Source: Anaerolinea thermophila
GTDB lineage: Bacteria; Chloroflexota; Anaerolineae; Anaerolineales; Anaerolineaceae
Assembly (NCBI RefSeq): GCF_020723905.1
Contig: NZ_DYHZ01000004.1
Span: 179,199-243,198, forward strand
Length of the DNA: 64,000 bases
Direction: 5' to 3'
The notes beneath the pieces were generated by a model, which saw only the letters and a program-made list of their open reading frames with translations, had not been told where the DNA came from and ran no database searches. The position numbers and the translations under genes were made by a program. This document shows positions 58,842-64,000 of the stretch, piece after piece; within the stretch, counting starts at the first letter, position 1, and each line of letters opens with the position of its first letter.

Positions 58842-58942
58842 AGGCTGGGAGAGCGAAAATTGTTTTGCGTTGTTTGGGCACAGCCCTGTTCGATTTCAAC
58901 CCCCTGACAACAGCGGGAATTTCTAATTACTGAGGAGGTTGT

Positions 58943-59161
58943 ATGTTGAAGAAAGCCGTTTGTGTGTTCTGCAAGAAAGAAATGATGACGGACGCCTGGG
59001 AATATGCCGATGAACCCGTCGAGATTATCTGCGATGACTGCGACACCCGCAAAGTCATTACCGTCAAATGCCCTGTGTGCGGTAAGACCCACCAGACCCT
59101 GTGGTTCGAGGGCACGGAAACAGAAATCTGTGATGAGTGTGAAAAGAACCTGATTGCGTAA
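58943..59161 (+). CDS. Small zinc-ribbon protein
   Basis: A 72-residue protein with GAGGAGGTTGT before the ATG. Four CxxC pairs (CVFC 7-10, CDDC 30-33, CPVC 43-46, CDEC 63-66) make two tandem zinc ribbons. The rest is acidic ('DAWEYADEPVEII'). Tandem ribbons of this size occur as phage or plasmid proteins and as transcription or RNA-associated small proteins. It lies between two CRISPR repeats, about 400 bp after repeat 19, so its promoter may be the array transcript. Confidence 0.75.
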   Translation: MLKKAVCVFCKKEMMTDAWEYADEPVEIICDDCDTRKVITVKCPVCGKTHQTLWFEGTETEICDECEKNLIA

Positions 59162-59166
59162 GGCAG

Positions 59167-59186
59167 GGGAGGGCGCCAGCCCTCCC
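59167..59186. terminator. Hairpin after the zinc-ribbon gene
   Basis: A perfect 8-bp stem GGGAGGGC / GCCCTCCC with a GCCA loop. No T-run follows, so termination is uncertain. Confidence 0.45.
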
Positions 59187-59202
59187 TTAGAAAGGAGTTG
59201 CC

Positions 59203-59238
59203 ATGAAACTATTCGTGCAGAAAGGGAAGGTCGTCTGA
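59203..59238 (+). pseudogene. Small ORF cut by CRISPR repeat 20
   Basis: AAAGGAG and an ATG at 59203 start a frame (MKLFVQKGKV) that meets the repeat after 10 codons and stops at the TGA inside it. If the 36-bp repeat is removed, the frame continues VSTFEAPRGD to a TAG at 59301. That would make a 20-codon ORF. Confidence 0.35.
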
Positions 59239-59268
59239 ATCAAAGAAGACCCGAAAGGGTATTAAGAC
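59233..59268 (+). repeat. CRISPR repeat 20 (isolated, perfect)
   Basis: An exact 36-bp copy of the array repeat, 699 bp after repeat 19, in the same orientation. Confidence 0.95.
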
Positions 59269-59550
59269 GTATCAACGTTCGAAGCACCGCGAGGTGACTA
59301 GAAGCACTAAACGGTTACAATCAATTGAGGAGGTTATATGAGCGACGAAGAACCTGTTGTTATTCGCGAATCGGAACTTAACAGCGACGAGACCCAAGAC
59401 CGGAACGCCGACTGGATTAAGTACGCGAACCCGAAATCACAGGAGGCGGATTTGCGGGCGTCAATCTGGGCGCAGTATCATCATTTGGGCATCCCGTGTC
59501 CTTTCGAGGACGAGTGGGTAGAGGATCAAGAACCGCCCAAACGCAAGTAA
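59269..59550 (+). other. 282-bp gene-bearing segment between CRISPR repeats 20 and 21
   Basis: This interval contains one complete small ORF with its own ribosome binding site. The ORF's TAA stop (59548-59550) directly abuts repeat 21. Confidence 0.8.
59338..59550 (+). CDS. Small acidic protein of unknown function
   Basis: A 70-residue, strongly acidic protein with GAGGAGGTTAT before the ATG. It has 'EEPVVIRESELNSDETQDRNA', a hydrophobic/aromatic central part ('DLRASIWAQYHHLGIPCPF') and a basic end (PPKRK). Small acidic proteins of this size include anti-CRISPRs and other phage inhibitors, but there is no sequence evidence for that here. Its stop codon touches CRISPR repeat 21. Confidence 0.65.
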   Translation: MSDEEPVVIRESELNSDETQDRNADWIKYANPKSQEADLRASIWAQYHHLGIPCPFEDEWVEDQEPPKRK

Positions 59551-59586
59551 GTCTGAATCAAAGAAGACCCGAAAGGGGATTAAGAC
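59551..59586 (+). repeat. CRISPR repeat 21 (terminal, one mismatch)
   Basis: A 36-bp copy of the array repeat with one T-to-G change at position 28 (GGGGAT for GGGTAT). Degenerate last repeats mark the trailer end of arrays, so this supports all 21 repeats having once been one array. Confidence 0.9.
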
Positions 59587-59606
59587 CGAAAGGCGGCAGA
59601 GGTTCC

Positions 59607-59634
59607 CCTCTCCCTGCACTTGCGCAGGGAGAGG
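59607..59634 (+). terminator. Terminator after the last CRISPR repeat
   Basis: An 11-bp stem CCTCTCCCTGC / GCAGGGAGAGG with a 6-base loop, followed by CTGTTTTGGG; it would end the array and cassette transcript. Confidence 0.8.
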
Positions 59635-59706
59635 CTGTTTTGGGTCACCCGCTCGGACAAAATTCAGATATACTTAAACCATCCACACCCTTGAGGGGGA
59701 AGCCCT

Positions 59707-60372
59707 ATGCCTCGAACGATTGTGCTTCTGTTGCTGGTTTTATCCCTGACCGCCGCGGGACTGGGGGCCTGTCAGTCCACGCCCACCCCCGCTCCCACCA
59801 TGGACCCTGCCGTGCTGACGCAGACCGCCGCCGCCGCCCGGACGCAGGAGCGCGGCACGCAGGAAGCCCTGCAGACCTCGCAGGCGCTTCTGAACATCAC
59901 CCCCACCATCACCCCCACGCAGACGACCGCACCTACCCGCACGGCAACCCCCACCGTCACCCCCACCATCACCCTGGTGCCCACCCGCACGGCAACGCCC
60001 CTGCCCAGCGCCACCATCACCAACACTCCCTCGCCCTACACCTGCCGGCTGGTCTCGCAGGTGCCGCGCGACGGCTCGACCATCAAGCCCAACACCACCT
60101 TCACCGTCACCTGGACGGTGCAGAACGTGGGCAAGGCGGTCTGGGAGGATATTGGCATTGACCTGGTGCAGTTGGGCGGCGATAAAATCGCCGTGCAGAC
60201 CATTTACGACCTGCCGCGCACGGTCAAGCCCGGCGAGACGGTGGATCTGCAGGTGGAGTTGAAAGCCCCCGAAACCTCCGGCTATTACCGCACCGACTGG
60301 AAACTGGCCATTGTGGATCAGGGGTTCACCTTCTGCCCGCTGTACGTGGATTTCTGGGTGAGCGACCGCTAG
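59707..60372 (+). CDS. Lipoprotein with NBR1-type Ig-like domain
   Basis: A 221-residue lipoprotein: lipobox GLGAC (Cys ~22), a long Thr/Pro linker (~25-108), then an Ig-like domain resembling the 'next to BRCA1' domain: 'IKPNTTFTVTWTVQNVGKAVWED', 'TVKPGETVDLQVELKAPETSGYYRTDWKL', 'PLYVDFWV'. Such domains are common in exported Chloroflexota proteins and probably bind other surface proteins. A terminator separates it from the CRISPR region. Confidence 0.8.
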   Translation: MPRTIVLLLLVLSLTAAGLGACQSTPTPAPTMDPAVLTQTAAAARTQERGTQEALQTSQALLNITPTITPTQTTAPTRTATPTVTPTITLVPTRTATPLPSATITNTPSPYTCRLVSQVPRDGSTIKPNTTFTVTWTVQNVGKAVWEDIGIDLVQLGGDKIAVQTIYDLPRTVKPGETVDLQVELKAPETSGYYRTDWKLAIVDQGFTFCPLYVDFWVSDR

Positions 60373-60393
60373 ACTGGATCCAGGTCTTTTAGA

Positions 60394-60399
60394 TATAAT
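60394..60399 (+). promoter_or_regulatory. -10 box of the second R-M operon
   Basis: TATAAT 23 bases before the nuclease ATG, with AAAGGAAA as ribosome binding site. Confidence 0.5.
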
Positions 60400-60422
60400 G
60401 TTCTATAGAAAGGAAACCGGGT

Positions 60423-60812
60423 ATGCCGGGAAGAGGAACTGCCCCGCGAAGTGGGAACGAACTGAAACAACGAGTTGTGGATCTTGCCCGCGAACTGGGT
60501 CTGGAAGTCAAGACAGAAGTCAGGGCGGCAAGGAGGCTCTGGGGACAAAAAAGACATATTGATGTCGTTCTTACCGAGCCTAAAACGGGAAAGCGTCTGG
60601 GGATCGAGTGTAAATTCCAGTCCACTCCGGGAACGGCGGAAGAAAAAGTGCCTTCCACCATTCAGGATATTGAGCACTGGCCCATTCCCGGAATTGTCGT
60701 GATTGACGGGGAAGGTTTTTCGGAAAATATGAGCGGTTACTTGATGTCAACCGGAAAAGTGGTCTGGTTTGAAGATCTGGAAGACTGGTTGCGCCTTTAT
60801 TTTGGACTGTGA
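60423..60812 (+). CDS. PD-(D/E)XK nuclease, probable restriction enzyme
   Basis: A 129-residue protein. A helical start '[23 protein letters not shown]' leads to the nuclease core '[22 protein letters not shown]': Asp46 as motif D, then the E-x-K at 'IECK'. The C-terminal part continues the fold ('[12 protein letters not shown]', '[13 protein letters not shown]'). The size and core resemble the small PD-(D/E)XK proteins paired with Dam-type methylases. It lies 1 base before the methylase gene, so it is the probable R subunit of a type II system. Confidence 0.75.
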   Translation: MPGRGTAPRSGNELKQRVVDLARELGLEVKTEVRAARRLWGQKRHIDVVLTEPKTGKRLGIECKFQSTPGTAEEKVPSTIQDIEHWPIPGIVVIDGEGFSENMSGYLMSTGKVVWFEDLEDWLRLYFGL

Positions 60813-60813
60813 T

Positions 60814-61710
60814 ATGGGAAACCCGGTTCCACGACCTTTTCTGAAATGGGCTGGCGGAAAGACACAACTGGCAGATGCAATTCTTGAACGCATGCCGGTT
60901 TCTTTCAACACCTATCACGAGCCTTTTGTGGGGAGTGGAGCCATATTCTTTCGCCTTTACCGCGATCGCAAAATCCGGCATGCGATTCTCTCTGATATTA
61001 ACGCCGAACTGATAGATACCTACCTTGCCATCCGTGACCATGTGCTGGAAGTTATCTCCATCCTGGAGCAGTACCCTCACGATAAAGCCTTTTATTATGA
61101 GATTCGCGAAAAAGATCCGTGGACAATGAGTTTACCGGAGCGGGCTGCTCGCATGATTTACCTGAATAAGACCGGATACAACGGCCTGTACCGCGTCAAT
61201 CGTCAGGGAAAATTTAATGTGCCTTTTGGCAAATACAAATCTCCAAAATATCTGGACAGGGAAAACTTAATCGCCGTTTCGCAAGCCTTGCAGGATGTAG
61301 ATCTTCTATGTGTTTCTTTTGAGACGGTTGTTGAACGGGCAAAGATGGGAGACTGGGTATATTTTGATCCTCCCTACGTGCCGCTTTCTCAGACAGCGAA
61401 TTTCACTTCCTACCAGCCAAACGGTTTTGGCGTACAAGAACAGGCAAAGTTAAGGGATGTTTGTGTTGAATTAACTCGTAACGGGGTCTTTGTGACCCTC
61501 TCAAACTCAGACACCCGGTTGATTCGCGATCTCTATTTCCCTGAATACTTTTTAACGGATGAGGTCTTAGCCAATCGTGCCATCAACTGCAATGGTGCAA
61601 AGCGAGGCAAGATTACCGAACTGTTAATTACAAATTATCCTGTTGAAAGAGCCATTCAACTGCAACTGCTGGAGACGAGAGGAACGTACCTGATTCATTC
61701 TGCCTCTTAA
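60814..61710 (+). CDS. Dam-family DNA adenine methyltransferase
   Basis: A 298-residue D12-class N6-adenine methylase. It begins with the AdoMet motif '[16 protein letters not shown]' (residues ~7-22), has '[13 protein letters not shown]' near residue 33, and the catalytic DPPY in '[20 protein letters not shown]' near residue 185. The usual target is GATC; that is inferred from family. It starts at an ATG 1 base after the nuclease stop with no clear Shine-Dalgarno, suggesting translational coupling. Unlike chromosomal dam it is paired with a nuclease gene. Confidence 0.9.
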   Translation: MGNPVPRPFLKWAGGKTQLADAILERMPVSFNTYHEPFVGSGAIFFRLYRDRKIRHAILSDINAELIDTYLAIRDHVLEVISILEQYPHDKAFYYEIREKDPWTMSLPERAARMIYLNKTGYNGLYRVNRQGKFNVPFGKYKSPKYLDRENLIAVSQALQDVDLLCVSFETVVERAKMGDWVYFDPPYVPLSQTANFTSYQPNGFGVQEQAKLRDVCVELTRNGVFVTLSNSDTRLIRDLYFPEYFLTDEVLANRAINCNGAKRGKITELLITNYPVERAIQLQLLETRGTYLIHSAS

Positions 61711-61750
61711 CTTCGATGGGGTTTTTGTATGGAACGGGTGGGAAGACAAA

Positions 61751-61786
61751 AAAGGGCTGTCGGGTACAGTGACCGGACAGCCCTTT
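61751..61786. terminator. Convergent terminator
   Basis: An 11-bp stem AAAGGGCTGTC / GACAGCCCTTT, between the Dam-like gene and the alpha/beta hydrolase gene. Confidence 0.75.
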
Positions 61787-61814
61787 GCAATGGCGCGCTC
61801 AGCGCTTCAGTGCG

Positions 61815-63575
61815 TCACAGCGGGAAGTGGGTGGCTGTGCCCGCCACCACAATCCAGGTGAAGAGCAGGGCATTGAGGAACGCGCCGGTGTAGATGCGTC
61901 CCGTCTTGCGGTAGAAGAAGGTGGTCAGCGCGCCTGCCAGCCCGAGGATGGGGATGAACTGAATGCCGATGATCGTCCACAGCGGCTGGGTGGGATCCAG
62001 CAGCATCCCGTTTGTCCACATGGGGATGTACTGCACCAGTTGCAGGGCGGTGTAGCCGACGATGAAGAACAGTGCGTTCACCGCCACTTCCTTCCACAGC
62101 CCGAAGTCGGCGCGGCGCATCTGCGCAAACAGGGCAAGGCTGGCGAGGAAGAAGTACACAAACAGCGGAATGAGGTAGCGCAGGGCGATGGCGAAGTGCG
62201 TCGGGCTCATCAGTTTGACTGCGAACACCCAGAAGCGGTAATCGGTCTTGAAGAGGAAGTCGGTGACCAGCAGGGTGGCGTAACCCAGCAGGACAATGGA
62301 CAGTGCCAGCACGAAGGCGCGCCCGATCTTCATCCAGTTGAGTTTGCCGTTCCAGGTCAGTCCGTATTCATCCCCGCCGCCGCGCTGGCTTTTCTTGACC
62401 AGCAGGAAGTGCCAGATCAACAGCAGGGCGAGGGAAATCAGTCCGTTCAGCACCGCCCAGAAGGTGACCTGGGTGGTGATGTTCTGGGGGAAGAACCACG
62501 AGGCTTTGAAGAGTTTGCCTGCCCAGGTGGTGAAGGTGAAGAGGGTCAGCGGACCGATGGCGGCGGTGAGCAGAGCCCCCAGCCACCAGCCCCAGCCGCT
62601 CAAGCCTCTGGCGGCAGGCAGAGGATCCACAATGGCTTTGAAGTAGGGCACTTCTACCAGCAGACCGCCCACGGCGAAGAGGAACAGGAAGAAGCCCAGC
62701 AGGGCAATCAGCGTGCCAATTTCCTTCCAGTACCAGATTTGATTGCTGGCGGGCAGGGGTGTGCCGCCCTGCAGGGTCTTCTGGAACCAGTCAATGGCGT
62801 GACCGATGGCTTGCTGGCTCAGGTGATCGCCGGGGTGGGAGATGCGCGGCTGGTAAAGCACCCGCGCCGTGCCGGCGTTGATATCGCCGTACACTTTGCC
62901 CACCTGGATGTCTTCCTGCGTGTTGAAGAGGGCTTTCATCTTGTCGGTCTTGCCGGCATCCACGGCGCGCGGTGTCAGCCACATCAGCCCGGAGAACTCA
63001 TCCCACTGGCTGAAGACTACTGCCACGTTGCGGGGGAACTCGGGGGTGCCGTCGGGTGCGCCGTAAGTGCCGGTGGATGAGCCTTCCAGCACCACCGATT
63101 TGTAGCCATCGGGGAACACCGAGGCGGCAATCAATACTGCCCAGCCGCCCATGGAGTGCCCTTCCAGACCGATGTTGTTCTTGTCCACAATGTCCAGCGA
63201 GCGCAGGTAGCGCAGTCCTTCAATGCCGCCGAAGCCGTCGGCAAAGGCGGGACCTTCGCTGTAGCCGTGCCCGGACTGGTCAAGCGCCAGCACCACATAG
63301 CCGCGGCGGGCAAATTCAATGGCAAAGCCGCTCTGCGTCTCACGCGAGTTGATGTAGCCGTGGATGGCGAGGATGCCCGGCGCGGGCTTTTCCACCGACA
63401 CCCCTTTGGGAATGTAGAGCAGGGCGGAGTAGAGACGTCCGTTGGGTGCGGCAAAGCGCACATCTTTAACGATCACCTGTCCAAAGTTGGTTTGCACGGC
63501 ACTGGCAAGCAATCCCCCGATCAAAATCATTGCCAGCGCAACGATTAAGAGATTGCGATACAGTTTCTGATTCAT
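61815..63575 (-). CDS. Membrane protein with N-terminal alpha/beta hydrolase domain
   Basis: A 586-residue protein. One N-terminal membrane helix (residues ~8-27) is followed by an extracytoplasmic alpha/beta hydrolase domain (~40-290) with 'GILAIHGYINSRETQSGF', 'VVLALDQSGHGYSEG' and the nucleophile elbow 'IGLEGHSMGGWAVLIA' (Ser near residue 145). The last ~270 residues contain seven or more helices of an unknown family ('FFLFLFAVGGLLVEVPYF', 'GMLLDPTQPLWTIIGIQFIP'). The fusion of an exported dienelactone-hydrolase-like domain to a polytopic module is unusual. The start has GGGAGG before the ATG. Confidence 0.8.
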   Translation of the reverse strand: MNQKLYRNLLIVALAMILIGGLLASAVQTNFGQVIVKDVRFAAPNGRLYSALLYIPKGVSVEKPAPGILAIHGYINSRETQSGFAIEFARRGYVVLALDQSGHGYSEGPAFADGFGGIEGLRYLRSLDIVDKNNIGLEGHSMGGWAVLIAASVFPDGYKSVVLEGSSTGTYGAPDGTPEFPRNVAVVFSQWDEFSGLMWLTPRAVDAGKTDKMKALFNTQEDIQVGKVYGDINAGTARVLYQPRISHPGDHLSQQAIGHAIDWFQKTLQGGTPLPASNQIWYWKEIGTLIALLGFFLFLFAVGGLLVEVPYFKAIVDPLPAARGLSGWGWWLGALLTAAIGPLTLFTFTTWAGKLFKASWFFPQNITTQVTFWAVLNGLISLALLLIWHFLLVKKSQRGGGDEYGLTWNGKLNWMKIGRAFVLALSIVLLGYATLLVTDFLFKTDYRFWVFAVKLMSPTHFAIALRYLIPLFVYFFLASLALFAQMRRADFGLWKEVAVNALFFIVGYTALQLVQYIPMWTNGMLLDPTQPLWTIIGIQFIPILGLAGALTTFFYRKTGRIYTGAFLNALLFTWIVVAGTATHFPL

Positions 63576-63685
63576 GGTTGTCCTCCCGAGAAAAAAAACA
63601 AACAGCGTTGAAAGCGATGAAGTCAGGCGTCAGGTGCGTACTCCCAACAAACCACCCCCTTTCGTGTGAAGGTTCAACCCGATTC

Positions 63686-63715
63686 ATTGTATATTCATTT
63701 TGATTAAAAAATCAA
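63686..63715 (-). promoter_or_regulatory. Promoter of the hydrolase gene
   Basis: On the minus strand TTGATT (63715-63710), an 18-base spacer, and TACAAT (63691-63686), giving a leader of about 100 bases. Confidence 0.5.
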
Positions 63716-63719
63716 GTTT

Positions 63720-64000
63720 CTAGCGCATGGAATTTCTCGAAGGTCCTGCTCCGTTGTGATGGTGTTCGTGCTTGTTCCGGTACATCTCCCGGTCGGCGCG
63801 GGGGGCTTTCTCGGGCGGGGGCGTCAGGTTCAACCCGTCCACGTGGTTGATGTGCGGCACGTGCACCTCGCCGTCCTCACCGAACACCACCACGCTGAGC
63901 GAGGCGGGCGCCACTGCAAGGCGGTGCAGGGCGTGCAGGGGCATCAACAGGTAATGCGCCACCGCCAGACGCACCACATCGGCATGGGTAAAGCAGGCGA
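63720..64000 (-). CDS. Histidine phosphatase (phosphoglycerate mutase-like), partial
   Basis: Only the last ~93 residues are inside the window; the gene continues beyond the right edge. Reading inward it shows 'FTHADVVRLAVAHYLLMPLHALHRLAVAPASLSVVVF', in which H-A-D-V is the second catalytic-histidine motif of the histidine phosphatase superfamily. A short acidic/His-rich tail follows ('KHEHHHNGAG'). Substrate class (phosphoglycerate mutase, cobalamin or sugar phosphatase) cannot be told. Confidence 0.75.
   Translation of the reverse strand, partial: ACFTHADVVRLAVAHYLLMPLHALHRLAVAPASLSVVVFGEDGEVHVPHINHVDGLNLTPPPEKAPRADREMYRNKHEHHHNGAGPSRNSMR

Larger units (their letters stand above)
58534..59232 (+). 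other. 699-bp gene-bearing segment between CRISPR repeats 19 and 20
   Basis: Instead of a spacer, this interval holds an ORF fragment (to 58841), a 72-codon zinc-ribbon gene, an 8-bp hairpin and the start of another ORF that runs into repeat 20. Both ends abut perfect 36-bp repeats. No transposase or inverted terminal repeat was recognised. Confidence 0.8.

Noticed and set aside
59338-59550. Anti-CRISPR annotation for the 70-residue protein
   Set aside because: Only size, acidity and position suggest it; there is no sequence match to support a functional call.
58534-59586. Insertion sequence within the CRISPR array
   Set aside because: No transposase, terminal inverted repeats or target-site duplication is visible, so the gene-bearing segments were not called a mobile element.
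1-64000. tRNA, rRNA or riboswitch genes
   Set aside because: No cloverleaf with T-loop/D-loop signatures, rRNA stretch or known riboswitch core was recognised on either strand by eye; a covariance search was not possible.

Overview
The window looks like a chromosomal segment of a Chloroflexota bacterium, probably of the Anaerolineae type. This is inferred from family content, not from a marker gene. The clues are lipoproteins with Thr-Pro-rich linkers after the lipobox, a lipoprotein with an NBR1-type Ig-like domain, DUF389-SH3 and WD40-like proteins, many COG1840/ABC and GT4 genes, high G+C coding DNA with AT-rich intergenic regions, and several genes that appear to be transcribed without a leader. 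No rRNA or tRNA gene was recognised.

Layout. 1-342: degenerate ~39-bp tandem repeats. 343-8371: an esterase, then a leftward operon (dihydropyrimidinase-like enzyme, two antiporter-type membrane subunits, a HyfE-like subunit, a GT4 glycosyltransferase), then a WD40-like protein. 8381-10962: ADP-ribosylglycohydrolase and a five-haem lipoprotein cytochrome. 11115-13038: a RloA/RloB (AbiL-like) defence pair. 13117-18815: sugar dehydrogenase, DUF1232, gluconokinase, endonuclease III, CcmC-like and Rrf2 genes. 19045-24992: ABC-2 exporter, SdpI-like, a frameshifted SPFH protein with its GntR regulator, a nucleotidyltransferase-fold protein and a deoxynucleoside kinase. 25580-27185: a type II R-M pair. 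27295-32407: lipoamide dehydrogenase, a PAS/GAF/HD-GYP sensor, an ACT protein and a DtxR regulator. 32550-40482: two complete ABC import operons, the first facing the DtxR gene. 40658-46939: RRM protein, small secreted proteins, phosphohexomutase, DUF389-SH3, HAD, GT2. 46926-52016: surface protein and envelope-lipid or glycan genes. 52150-56922: menA, gatB, degV, radA. 57149-59586: a CRISPR array without cas genes. 59707-64000: NBR1-like lipoprotein, a second R-M pair, a membrane alpha/beta hydrolase and a partial phosphoglycerate mutase.

Chromosome maintenance signals stand out. Two perfect parS-type palindromes plus a degenerate third lie exactly 38 bp apart (20816-20907). A gene-free stretch at 25082-25472 has five perfect DnaA boxes, all in one orientation. 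A second, weaker DnaA-box cluster lies at 45785-45900 in the opposite orientation. Together they suggest the window lies at or near the replication origin, although dnaA, dnaN, gyrB and parAB are absent.

The most unusual locus is the CRISPR region. After 19 perfect 36-bp repeats, two more copies of the same repeat bound segments of 699 and 282 bp. These carry small ORFs with strong ribosome binding sites instead of spacers, and one repeat cuts a small ORF. Three separate defence loci (RloAB, two R-M pairs) and the orphan array make this a defence-rich chromosomal region.
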